Assembly: GCF_025630775.1 (NCBI RefSeq)
Contig: NZ_JAOSZE010000010.1
Span: 1-64,000 of the forward strand
Source of the DNA: Actinoplanes sp. KI2
GTDB taxonomy: Bacteria > Actinomycetota > Actinomycetes > Mycobacteriales > Micromonosporaceae
Direction of reading: 5' to 3'
DNA length: 64,000 nucleotides
A program made the translations under genes and the position numbers. The notes under the pieces were generated by a model. It searched no databases. It worked only from the letters and a program-made list of their open reading frames with translations, and had not been told where the DNA came from. Position 1 is the first letter of the stretch; each line of letters opens with the position of its first letter. Below, piece by piece: positions 17,501 to 25,530 of this stretch.

Positions 17501-17510
17501 AAGAGCATGA

Positions 17511-17537
17511 GGGAATGCAAGTTGCGCGCCCGCCGTT
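17511..17537 (+). promoter_or_regulatory. SigR-type promoter (GGGAAT-N18-GTT) upstream of sigR
   Basis: GGGAAT at 17511-17516 is followed after exactly 18 bases by GTTG at 17535, the known consensus for SigR/SigH promoters. Transcription would start near 17545, about 235 bases before the main sigR start, so sigR is likely to amplify its own expression under thiol-oxidative stress. Confidence 0.75.
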
Positions 17538-17779
17538 GTAAACCCCGCGAGCTTGTACGTCGAAAGGGGTTTCCAGCGGTGCGAGCGGGAATTGAGTACG
17601 TGGCGCGGGGCACTGATGATACTGCCCGGGTACGTAACCTTTTGTCCTCCCCGGAGTGGCCCGCGGCCGTGCCCTCGCCCTCCAGCCCATCGGTGAGCGT
17701 GAGCACACCCGCTGTTTTCGAAGCGGCTACTGGGGCACTACCCGTATCCTCGGCGGGACGGTCGAGGGGGGAGCAGAGG

Positions 17780-18379
17780 GTGGCCCAGACAGAACGGACG
17801 GAGGAGCGCCGGGCGCGCTTCGAGCGCGACGCGCTGCCGTTCGTGGACCAGCTGTACGCGGCGGGTTTGCGGATGACGCGTAACCCGGCCGACGCCGAGG
17901 ACCTGGTGCAGGAGACGTTCCTGAAGGCGTACTCCGCGTTCCACCAGTTCGAGGAGGGCACCAACCTCAAGGCGTGGCTGTATCGGATTCTGACCAACAC
18001 CTACATCAACTCGTACCGGCGCAGGCAGCGGCAGCCCGTGCAGGCGCCGACCGAGGAGATCACCGACTGGCAGCTGGCGTCGTCCGAGTCGCACACCTCG
18101 GCCGGCCTGCGCTCGGCCGAGACCGAGGCGCTCGACCGCCTGCCGGACAGCGACATCAAGGACGCCCTCCAGCAGCTGCCGGAGGACTTCCGCCTGGCCG
18201 TCTACCTCGCCGATGTCGAGGGTTTCTCGTACAAGGAGATCGCCGACATCATGGGCACCCCGATCGGCACCGTCATGTCCCGGCTGCACCGCGGCCGGCG
18301 CAACCTGCGCAAGCTGCTCGAGCAGTACGCCATCGACCGGGGCATCACCCGGACCGCTTCGGAACCGCAGGAGGCGTGA
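17780..18379 (+). CDS. sigR: ECF sigma factor SigR/SigH, thiol-oxidative stress
   Basis: A 199-residue group IV sigma factor: region 2 (about 15-90, [20 protein letters not shown], then [16 protein letters not shown]) and region 4 (about 125-185, [20 protein letters not shown], then [20 protein letters not shown]). These match SigR of Streptomyces and SigH of mycobacteria, which turn on thioredoxin and proteolysis genes. GTG 17780 has a GGGGGAG site upstream. The frame is open further upstream, where GTG 17579 with AAAGGGG before it would add 67 residues, a possible second isoform. rsrA follows after 5 bases. Confidence 0.93.
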   Translation: MAQTERTEERRARFERDALPFVDQLYAAGLRMTRNPADAEDLVQETFLKAYSAFHQFEEGTNLKAWLYRILTNTYINSYRRRQRQPVQAPTEEITDWQLASSESHTSAGLRSAETEALDRLPDSDIKDALQQLPEDFRLAVYLADVEGFSYKEIADIMGTPIGTVMSRLHRGRRNLRKLLEQYAIDRGITRTASEPQEA

Positions 18380-18384
18380 CCGAG

Positions 18385-18672
18385 ATGAGCGGCGTGAACG
18401 GCGAGGAGCACGAGACCGACTGCAGCGAGGTCATCGAGGAGGTCTACCTCTACCTCGACCTGGAGTGCAGCGAGGACCGGCGTGCGTTGATCCAGAAGCA
18501 CCTGGACGAGTGCACCGGCTGCCTGCGGGAGTACGGCATCGAGCACGAGGTGAAGGCGCTGGTGGCCCGCTGCTGCGGCGCCGAGACCGCGCCCGTCGAG
18601 CTGCGCGAGCGCCTGCGGCTCAAGCTCGACCAGCTCGAGGTCCAGGTGGAGACCCGGGAGTACCTCCCGTAG
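18385..18672 (+). CDS. rsrA: Zinc-binding redox anti-sigma factor RsrA
   Basis: A 95-residue ZAS anti-sigma factor holding SigR inactive until thiols are oxidised. The H-X3-C-X2-C core is His39, Cys43, Cys46 (KHLDECTGC); Cys13 and the Cys62/Cys63 pair correspond to the other redox cysteines of Streptomyces RsrA. It starts 5 bases after sigR, giving coupled expression, and is followed by a strong terminator. Cytoplasmic. Confidence 0.95.
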   Translation: MSGVNGEEHETDCSEVIEEVYLYLDLECSEDRRALIQKHLDECTGCLREYGIEHEVKALVARCCGAETAPVELRERLRLKLDQLEVQVETREYLP

Positions 18673-18683
18673 CCGTCCGTACC

Positions 18684-18715
18684 AGAAGCCCGGCAGCACC
18701 AGCTGCCGGGCTTCT
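18684..18715 (+). terminator. Intrinsic terminator after sigR-rsrA
   Basis: A perfect 14-base-pair stem (AGAAGCCCGGCAGC with its complement) and a 4-base loop, followed by ttgtt, 11 bases after the rsrA stop. Confidence 0.85.
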
Positions 18716-18782
18716 TTGTTCATCTAACCGCGACCAGAGTCGCCCGCCGAGCGGAGCGAGGCCAGCCAGCTCAGTTCAGCTC

Positions 18783-18857
18783 TCAGCTGTTGGGGCGCTT
18801 GCCGTGGTTCGCCGCGCTCTTCTTGCGGGCCTTCTTCTTGCGAGACTTCTTGGCCAT
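18783..18857 (-). CDS. Ribosomal protein bL37
   Basis: A 24-residue, very basic protein beginning MAKKSRKKKARKKS and ending NHGKRPNS. This matches the tiny actinobacterial large-subunit protein bL37 first seen in mycobacterial ribosome structures. An AGGAG ribosome site lies 7 bases before its ATG. It is convergent with rsrA, whose terminator stops 67 bases away. It is short enough to be missed by length-filtered gene finding, but the family ending NHGKRPN makes the call fairly safe. Confidence 0.85.
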   Translation of the reverse strand: MAKKSRKKKARKKSAANHGKRPNS

Positions 18858-18988
18858 GGTTGGACTCCTGTTCGTGGCATGTTTCCCGGGCCGATGTTAG
18901 TCGGCGCGTCCGGTCCGCCGGGACTCGCCCGGGGCGGATCCATGATTGGATGACGCTGACCGGCTGCTCGATGAGGAGGAGTTACCCG

Positions 18989-19204
18989 ATGGCCGACGAG
19001 ATCCGCGCCGAGATGGTGGCCAACGTCTGGAAGGTCGTCGCCAAGCAGGGCGACACCGTCGCCGAGGGCGACACCTTGGTGATCCTCGAGTCGATGAAGA
19101 TGGAGATCCCGGTCGTTGCCGAGGCCGATGGCACCCTCGCCGAGCTGGCCGTGCACGAGGGCGACGTGGTGCAGGAGGGCGACCTGATCGCCGTCATCGG
19201 CTGA
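18989..19204 (+). CDS. Stand-alone biotinyl-domain protein
   Basis: A 71-residue protein that is a single biotin/lipoyl attachment domain with the biotinylation motif ESMKMEIP (Lys37). The ATG follows a GAGGAGGA site. It is the counterpart of the mycobacterial TB7.3 protein, which also sits beside the SigH operon. Such free carrier domains may serve acyl-CoA carboxylases elsewhere in the genome; no carboxylase subunit is encoded here. Confidence 0.92.
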   Translation: MADEIRAEMVANVWKVVAKQGDTVAEGDTLVILESMKMEIPVVAEADGTLAELAVHEGDVVQEGDLIAVIG

Positions 19205-19238
19205 GCAGGGCCGCCGCTTGGTCGCGGCGGGGACGCTT

Positions 19239-20810
19239 TCAGTCGCGCCGCCAGCGCAGCAGCAGGCGGTTGCGGGCCCGGCCGCGCTGGCGTGGGATGA
19301 CCGCCGTGCGGACCAGGCCGGCGGCGGTGCGCCGGGCCGCCGGGCCGAGATCGGGCGTGGCCTGGGCGAGCTCGGCCACCGAGCGGCCGCCCGGCCGCCC
19401 GGCGACCTCGGCCAGCCGGCCGGTGACGATCGCGGCCACGTCGGCCCGCGCCGCCGGGTCGATCCAGGCGGTCACCACGAGCGCGAAGAGCGCCGCCTCG
19501 GTGACCCGGTCGAGACCGCCGTCGAGCAGGTCGAGCAGCAGCCGGCGGCGGGCCGAATCGAGCCAGGGCTCCTCGGTGCCGTGGTGCAGCAGCCCGAGGC
19601 AGGCCCAGATCTCCGCGGCGGCCACGTCGGCCGGCGGGTGGGCGAGCAGGGCGAGCAGGTCGTGCGGCCGCACCATGATCAGCGGAACGGCGGCGTCGTA
19701 GGCGGCCGGCGGGTGCGCCCAGGAGAGCGACGCGACCTGACGCAACCGGCGGACCACGTCGGCCGAGGGCTTGGCGGCCGGCTCCGCGCCCGCTCCGCGC
19801 CAAGGCAGCGGCGCCGCGCCCGCCCCTCGCCGGGGCAGCGGCGCCGCGGCCGGGACCCCGCCGAGCCAGGGGATCTCGCGGCAGCAGTCGGCCAGGTCGG
19901 TGTGCTCGTGCGACTCGTCCGGGTGGTCGCGGATGAAGTCGGCCAGCCGCACCAGGTGGCCGACGTCGCCGTCGGCGCGGTGCCGCAGCCGGTGCGCGGT
20001 GTGCACCGCGCAGTCGAACTCGGGGTCGCGTTCCAGCGCGCGGTCGACCCAGTTCAGCGCGTCGTCGAGGCGGCCGTGGTCGGCCAGGGTGCCGGCGATG
20101 TCCGCGTACACGGAGAGGTCGTCGGGGTCGTGGGCGACGGCCCGGCGCAGCGCGGCCAGCGCCTCGGCGACCCGGCCGGCGCTGCGGTACGCGTAGCCCA
20201 GCCAGATCTCGGCGAGCTTGGACGGGCGGGCCCGGGCGCCGCGGGACGCCCACTCGACGGCCAGCGCCGACTCGCCGATCCGCCGGGCCAGCGCAGACCC
20301 GGCACCGAGCAGCATCGCGTCGTCGGGATGGGCGGCGATCGCGTGCCGGGCGACGGTCAGGTACGGCTGGAGGGTGGTGCGGGCGGCCGAGGGCGCCGGA
20401 TCGCCCACCGCGGTGCACAGCCGCATGAGAAGTTGGACCAGCTGACCCGGCTCGATGCGGACGCCCAGGCCCGGGTCGCCGACCCAGGGGACGCCCGCCC
20501 AGTCGGCACCCGGCGACCGTCCGCTCGCGGCGGCCAGCAGCGGCAGCCCGTCCTCCGGTTGGCCGGCCGCGGCGAGCAGGTGGGCGCGGGCGGCGAGCCC
20601 GCCGGCCGACACGTGCGGCGCGAGCGGGAAGAGGTCGAGCCCGCCGCCGGGCCGGCCGGCGAGGCGCCCGAGCAGCTCGTGCGCCTCGGGGAGGGTGGGC
20701 GCGTGGGTGAGCGCTCCGGCGAGGTGATCGGCTGCCTGATGCGGCTCGTCGCGCGCCAAAGCGGATCTTGCCTGCTCAAGGGCGCGGTCGGCGGCACGGC
20801 GAACATCCAC
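19239..20810 (-). CDS. Tetratricopeptide-repeat protein, unknown role
   Basis: A 523-residue soluble protein with TPR-like helical pairs, clearest at about 185-275 (GRVAEALAALRRAVAHDPDD, GRLDDALNWVDRALERDPEF). A low-complexity patch near 335-365 carries a doubled APLPRRGAGA/APLPWRGAGA repeat; the C-terminal third is helical with no recognised family and ends in a basic tail. Probably a protein-interaction scaffold. It is divergent from the SIS gene across a 141-base region. Confidence 0.75.
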   Translation of the reverse strand: MDVRRAADRALEQARSALARDEPHQAADHLAGALTHAPTLPEAHELLGRLAGRPGGGLDLFPLAPHVSAGGLAARAHLLAAAGQPEDGLPLLAAASGRSPGADWAGVPWVGDPGLGVRIEPGQLVQLLMRLCTAVGDPAPSAARTTLQPYLTVARHAIAAHPDDAMLLGAGSALARRIGESALAVEWASRGARARPSKLAEIWLGYAYRSAGRVAEALAALRRAVAHDPDDLSVYADIAGTLADHGRLDDALNWVDRALERDPEFDCAVHTAHRLRHRADGDVGHLVRLADFIRDHPDESHEHTDLADCCREIPWLGGVPAAAPLPRRGAGAAPLPWRGAGAEPAAKPSADVVRRLRQVASLSWAHPPAAYDAAVPLIMVRPHDLLALLAHPPADVAAAEIWACLGLLHHGTEEPWLDSARRRLLLDLLDGGLDRVTEAALFALVVTAWIDPAARADVAAIVTGRLAEVAGRPGGRSVAELAQATPDLGPAARRTAAGLVRTAVIPRQRGRARNRLLLRWRRD

Positions 20811-20951
20811 GAACGAGAACAGTAGGCGAAGTGCACGTCGGATGTCAGTACCGGCGGCTGCGCATTAGTGCGCGAAACATTGACTCTGTAAGCTATTTCT
20901 TGCAAGACTGCGCAGGATCTGCGCGAGAAGCGCTCAACAAGGGAGGAACAC

Positions 20952-22010
20952 GTGGTGCAGCGGGGCCAGGGAATGGCGGCGGACATCGCGGAACAACCGG
21001 CAGGTTTCGCCCGGCTTCTGGACGGTCCGCACGCGGTCGCGATCGCCGAGGTCGCGGCCGAGGTGGCCCGGCGCCGGCCGCGGAACGTGATGTTCGTCGC
21101 CCGGGGTACCTCCGACCACGCGGCCCTGTACGGCGCGTACCTCAGCGAGATCCGCCTCGGCCTGCCGGTGGCCAGCGCGTCGCCGAGCGCGATCACCCTG
21201 TACGGCGCCCGGCCCGACTTCACCGACACGCTGGTGATCGGGGTCAGCCAGAGCGGCGGCTCGCCCGACCTCACCGGGGTGCTCAGCGCGGCCCGGGAGA
21301 CCGGCGGCCTGACCTTGGCGGTCACCAACAACCCCGACTCGCCGCTGGCCCGGGCGGCCGAGCTGTCCATCGACGTCGCCGCCGGGCACGAGCGGGCGGT
21401 TGCGGCCACCAAGTCGTACACGGCCGAGCTGCTCGCCCTGCTGCTGCTGGTCGAGGGGGTCCGGGCCGGCGACGGCCGGGTGCCCGCGCAGGAGCGGGCG
21501 GCGCTGGACAAGCTGCCCCAGCTCGCCGAGGACGCGCTCGCCGACCCGGCCGCCGACGTGCTGGCCCAGCGATACCGCTTCGCCTCCCGGCTGGTGACGA
21601 CCGGGCGAGGGTACGCGTACCCCACCGCCCGGGAGGCCGCGCTCAAGCTGATGGAGACCTCGTACCTGCCCGCCCTGTCGTTCTCCGGCGCCGACCTGCT
21701 GCACGGCCCGCTCGCGATGACCGACCCGGACGTCCCGGTGCTGGCCGTGGTCGGCGAAGGACCGGGCGGCCGGTCGATGCGCGACGTGGTCAACCGGCTC
21801 GCCGAGCGCCGCGCCGACGTGGTCACCATCGGCGCCTCGGACGTGCCGGGCGCCGCCGGCCGGCTGGCCGTGCCCGCGGTCGCCGACGAGCGGCACAGCG
21901 CGCTGCTGGACATCCTGCCGCTGCAGAAGCTGGCGCTCGCGCTGGCGCTGGCCCGCGGCGAGGACCCGGACGCGCCGCGCGGCCTGAAGAAGGTCACCAC
22001 GACGCTGTGA
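20952..22010 (+). CDS. SIS-domain sugar-phosphate isomerase/deaminase (GlmS-half/NagB-II like)
   Basis: A 352-residue double SIS-domain protein equal to the isomerase half of GlmS without its glutaminase domain. Motifs: FVARGTSDHAALYGAYL, VIGVSQSGGSPDLTGVL, AATKSYTAELLAL, SFSGADLLHGPLAM and the C-terminal LKKVTTTL (GlmS ends in LxKSVTVE). Such proteins are usually glucosamine-6-phosphate deaminases or related aminosugar isomerases, fitting a chitosan user. GTG 20952 follows GGGAGGA; GTG 20955 is also possible. Confidence 0.85.
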   Translation: MVQRGQGMAADIAEQPAGFARLLDGPHAVAIAEVAAEVARRRPRNVMFVARGTSDHAALYGAYLSEIRLGLPVASASPSAITLYGARPDFTDTLVIGVSQSGGSPDLTGVLSAARETGGLTLAVTNNPDSPLARAAELSIDVAAGHERAVAATKSYTAELLALLLLVEGVRAGDGRVPAQERAALDKLPQLAEDALADPAADVLAQRYRFASRLVTTGRGYAYPTAREAALKLMETSYLPALSFSGADLLHGPLAMTDPDVPVLAVVGEGPGGRSMRDVVNRLAERRADVVTIGASDVPGAAGRLAVPAVADERHSALLDILPLQKLALALALARGEDPDAPRGLKKVTTTL

Positions 22011-22104
22011 GGTCCGATGTGGATGGGCGGGTGCGCGGCCGACTCCGCGAACCTGCCTGGGCGTCCCGCCGCTGCCGGTAACACGGACGTGGCAGTCTTG
22101 GTCC

Positions 22105-23703
22105 GTGTCCACCCTGCGCGATCTGGCCGAGGAGCACACCGGCCTCGGCCCCGCCGATATCGACCACCTGCACCGGCTCGCCGGTGATTGGCAGCTGCTC
22201 TCCGACCTGTCCTTCGCCGACCTGCTGATGTGGGTGCCGGTCAAGGCCGAGCCGGGCCGGCCGCGCGAGTTCCTCTGCGTGGCGCAGGTGCGGCCGACCA
22301 CGGCGCCCACCGCGTACCAGGACGACCAGGTCGGCAAGATCTCCGGCGGGCCGGAGGTGGCGCACTTGGACATCGCCTTCACCCAGGAGCGCATCTGGCG
22401 CGAGGGCGACCCGGTCTGGTACGGCGACACCCCCGCCCGGCACGAGGCCGTTCCGGTGCGCCTGCGCGGCCAGAACGACCGCGAAGAGGGCTGGAGCGAG
22501 GTCATCGCGGTGATCGGCCGGGACACCAACCTGTCCACCGCGCGCACCCCGAGCCAGCTCGAGCTCAACTACCTGACCACCGCCGACGACCTGGCGCAGA
22601 TGGTGGCCGACGGGACGTTCCCGCCGACCCGGCACCCGGGGGAGACCACCTCGGCGCCGCGGGTGGGCGACGGCCTGATCCGGCTCGACGCGAGCGGCAA
22701 GGTCACCTACGCGAGCCCGAACGCGCAGTCCGCGTACCGCCGGCTCGGCTTCAACGCGCACCTGGTCGGCGAGGAGCTGTCGATGCTGACCAGCCGGCTG
22801 GCCGCCGACCCGCTGGAGGGCACCGACACCGCCGAGAAGATCCTGGCCGCCCTGCGCGGCGAGTTCCCGCCCCGGCAGGAGGTCGAGGCCCGCGGCGCGA
22901 CCGTGCTGACCCGGGCGTTGCCGCTGCTGCCGGCCGGGGTGCCGATCGGTGCGCTGGTGCTGGTCCGCGACGTCACCGAGGTGCGCCGCCGGGACCGCGC
23001 CCTGATGACCAAGGACGCCACCATCCGGGAGATCCACCACCGGGTCAAGAACAACCTGCAGACCGTGGCCGCCCTGCTGCGCCTGCAGGCCCGCCGGGTG
23101 GACGCGCCGGAGGCCCGGATGGCGCTGCAGGAGTCGGTGCGCCGGGTTGCCTCGATCGCGCTGGTGCACGAGACGCTCTCCATGTCCAGCGACGAGGCGG
23201 TCGAGTTCGACGGGATCGTCGACCGGGTGGCCAGCGCGGCCACCGAGGTCGCGGCGACCAGCATCGCGGTCAAGATGCGCCGGGAGGGCACCTTCGGGGT
23301 GCTGCCCGCCGAGATCGCCACCTCGCTGGTGATGGTGCTCAACGAGCTGCTGATCAACGCGGTGGAGCACGGCTTCCCGGAGCCCGAGGAGGACGCCGAG
23401 CCGCTGCCGGCCGAGACTTCCGCGCCGTCCGGCGGACCAGGCGTCGGTGACGGCATCGAGCCGCCGGCCGAGGCGGGCGAGGTCGTGGTCTCCGCGCACC
23501 GGTTCCGCAAGCAGCTGCATGTCACGGTCGCCGACAACGGCCAGGGCCTGCCGCCGCAGTTCGTCGCGGACTCCAGCGGGCGGCTCGGTCTGCAGATCGT
23601 GCGCGCGCTGGCCACCGGCGAGCTGCGCGGCAGCATCGAGCTGCGCAACCGGGCCGGCGGCGGCACCGAGGCGGTCCTCGTGGTGCCGCTCGCCAAGCGC
23701 TAG
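22105..23703 (+). CDS. pdtaS: Soluble sensor histidine kinase PdtaS
   Basis: A 532-residue cytosolic kinase: GAF-like region (about 30-170), PAS region (about 190-300), then a HisKA_2 phospho-acceptor block EIHHRVKNNLQTVAALLRLQ and an HATPase domain (LNELLINAVEHGF, DNGQGLPP). A Gly/Pro/Glu-rich insert at about 430-460 splits the ATPase domain. In mycobacteria PdtaS works with the RNA-binding regulator PdtaR encoded elsewhere. Its 3' end overlaps the convergent glycosyltransferase by 4 bases. Confidence 0.92.
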   Translation: MSTLRDLAEEHTGLGPADIDHLHRLAGDWQLLSDLSFADLLMWVPVKAEPGRPREFLCVAQVRPTTAPTAYQDDQVGKISGGPEVAHLDIAFTQERIWREGDPVWYGDTPARHEAVPVRLRGQNDREEGWSEVIAVIGRDTNLSTARTPSQLELNYLTTADDLAQMVADGTFPPTRHPGETTSAPRVGDGLIRLDASGKVTYASPNAQSAYRRLGFNAHLVGEELSMLTSRLAADPLEGTDTAEKILAALRGEFPPRQEVEARGATVLTRALPLLPAGVPIGALVLVRDVTEVRRRDRALMTKDATIREIHHRVKNNLQTVAALLRLQARRVDAPEARMALQESVRRVASIALVHETLSMSSDEAVEFDGIVDRVASAATEVAATSIAVKMRREGTFGVLPAEIATSLVMVLNELLINAVEHGFPEPEEDAEPLPAETSAPSGGPGVGDGIEPPAEAGEVVVSAHRFRKQLHVTVADNGQGLPPQFVADSSGRLGLQIVRALATGELRGSIELRNRAGGGTEAVLVVPLAKR

Positions 23704-25184
23704 ACGGTGGGCGGGCGGACGAACAGGGCGATCGTGATGCCGCTGACCCGCCAGGTGACAAGTGGGACGTAATAGCGGTCGATCACGGAGTTCGCCCCGT
23801 ACGGCAGCTCGTTGGTGGGGCTGGCCCGGAAGGGAAAGGGCGACCCGGAGTAGTCGGCCGCGACCACCCAGATCCGCCGGGTATTGCCGATGCACTTCAC
23901 CTGGTCGGTGCACTCGGTGGCCCACAGCGAGGCGTTCTGCAGCTCGGTCGACTGGAGCAGCAGGTCGCGCGGCGCGCGGTCGCGCAGGTAGTAGCCGAGC
24001 GCGAGGTCGACGAACTGCCAGCCGTCCCGCGGCTCGTAGATGATGCCGTCGCCGGGCCGCGCGTTGTTCAGCACGACCTGGGCCGCGGACCGGTAGTCGG
24101 TACCCGAGTGGTCGCGCCGCATGGAGAGTTGCGCCGGGACGCCCAGGGCGCCGATCGCCAGCACGGCCACCAGTGCCAGCGGCAGGCGCAGGACCGACAG
24201 CGTGGCGCCGGCCAGGGCGCACACCAGGGGCACGCAGAACAGCAGGTAGCGCCCGACGAAGATCGGCGACACCAATTGGTCGTACGCGTAGAGCAGCCCC
24301 ACCGGAAGCAGCGCGGAAACCCAGATCAGCGCCGCCGCCGAGGCTCGTTCGCGCCACAGCGCGCCCACCGCGAGCCCGATCACGACGCCGCCGACGAGCG
24401 GCACCACGAAGATCGCACCGGCGACCTCGGCGAGCACCTTGGGCGTGGCCGGATCAAGCCAGTTCAGCTGCTCGCTCTGCTGACCCAGGCCGCGTTGGGT
24501 CAGCGGCAGGATCGCGCTCAAGCCGGCCGCCGCGGCGAGCACCCACCACAGGATCCGCCAGCGGCCGAACCACCAGCCCAGCACGATCGCCATCACCAGG
24601 TGCCCGGCGAGGAGGAGCACGCTGAGCAGATGGGACGTGCCCATCAGCGCCACGCATAGGCTGTAGAGCACCCACCGCCACCAGGCCGACTTCTCCAGCG
24701 CCGAGGCCAGCGCGAGGGTGGCCAGGGTGGCGAAGAGCGTGGCGAGCGCGTACCCGCGGATCTCCTGCCCGTAGCGGGCGACCGCCGGCATCACCGCGAA
24801 CAGCAGGCCGGCCAGCATGCCCGCCTTGTTGCCCCAGAAGCGGCGGGTGAGCAGCGCCACCGCGGCGGCCGTGGCGGTCATCGCGACCATCGACGGGATG
24901 CGCATCGCCGCCACCGAGTCGCCCCACCAGGAGATCCAGTAGTGCAGGAACAGGTAATACGGGACGAGGACGCCGTCGGTGTTCTTGCCGAGCGCGAGGA
25001 TCTCCGGCACGGTCCGGGTGGCCACGCTCCAGCTGGCGACCTCGTCCCGCCACGGCTGCGGCCGGGCCACCTCCCAGCTCACCACCAGCCAGGTGGCCAC
25101 GGCGGGCACGATCCAGCAGATCTGGACCCGTAGCCAGCCGGGAGCCAGGCGTCGGGAGAGCCGTACGTTCGTCACGGGGGACAA
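23700..25184 (-). CDS. GT-C (family 39-like) membrane glycosyltransferase
   Basis: A 494-residue integral membrane protein with about eleven helices. The first extracytoplasmic loop contains the catalytic acidic pair (ARPQPWRDEVASWS), as in polyprenyl-phosphate-sugar dependent GT-C enzymes such as protein mannosyltransferases. Conserved VARYGQEIRGYAL follows. The C-terminal about 130 residues form an outside domain. It probably mannosylates an exported or lipid acceptor, an inference from the fold. Its promoter shares the 139-base divergent region with the sulfur leader. Confidence 0.85.
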   Translation of the reverse strand: MSPVTNVRLSRRLAPGWLRVQICWIVPAVATWLVVSWEVARPQPWRDEVASWSVATRTVPEILALGKNTDGVLVPYYLFLHYWISWWGDSVAAMRIPSMVAMTATAAAVALLTRRFWGNKAGMLAGLLFAVMPAVARYGQEIRGYALATLFATLATLALASALEKSAWWRWVLYSLCVALMGTSHLLSVLLLAGHLVMAIVLGWWFGRWRILWWVLAAAAGLSAILPLTQRGLGQQSEQLNWLDPATPKVLAEVAGAIFVVPLVGGVVIGLAVGALWRERASAAALIWVSALLPVGLLYAYDQLVSPIFVGRYLLFCVPLVCALAGATLSVLRLPLALVAVLAIGALGVPAQLSMRRDHSGTDYRSAAQVVLNNARPGDGIIYEPRDGWQFVDLALGYYLRDRAPRDLLLQSTELQNASLWATECTDQVKCIGNTRRIWVVAADYSGSPFPFRASPTNELPYGANSVIDRYYVPLVTWRVSGITIALFVRPPTV

Positions 25185-25323
25185 GGGTGGCAGGTGTACC
25201 TGGAAGACGTGAGGTCAGGTCGCATCGTGTTGTAAACGCCATGTTGCCGGTGTGCTGCTGCGCACACTCCCGGAATCTGGACCGCACTGGCCGAGAATGC
25301 CGGGCCGTGAGAGGCTTACCGAC

Positions 25324-25410
25324 ATGACCGCTGCAGTTGACCGCCGCTTCGTGGCCCGTCGCCACGTCGACTACGGCCGTGTCCGCAGCGCGATGTGTCC
25401 GGCTTACTGA
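25324..25410 (+). CDS. Cysteine-type leader peptide ahead of the sulfite reductase operon
   Basis: A 28-residue ORF containing RRHVDYGRVRSAMCPAY before its stop. The RRHVD-x2-R-x2-S-x-x-C pattern is the signature of actinobacterial leader peptides placed before sulfur-metabolism genes; the late Cys codon is thought to let ribosome stalling report low cysteine. GTG 25351 would give an 18-residue... more typical short form starting at ARRHVD. A 7-base-pair hairpin begins 3 bases after the stop, and sir starts 120 bases downstream. Confidence 0.75.
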   Translation: MTAAVDRRFVARRHVDYGRVRSAMCPAY

Positions 25411-25413
25411 CGC

Positions 25414-25434
25414 CGCCCGATTTGAGTTCGGGCG
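25414..25434 (+). promoter_or_regulatory. Hairpin directly after the leader peptide
   Basis: CGCCCGA and TCGGGCG pair perfectly around a 7-base loop, 3 bases after the leader stop codon. There is no U-run, so it is not a plain terminator; it may take part in leader-controlled expression of sir, or affect Rho access. Confidence 0.45.
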
Positions 25435-25530
25435 CGAGACGCGGCCGGCACTCTCCTGACACAGATGTCACGAGCCTCACAGGTGCCGTGAGCGTCCTTC
25501 CGCGCCCACGAAACCCGGAGGACCGCCGAC

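Noticed and set aside
17588..17612. A second SigR-type promoter (GGAAT at 17588)
   Set aside because: At 18 or 19 bases downstream there is no GTT, so it fails the spacing and -10 requirement.
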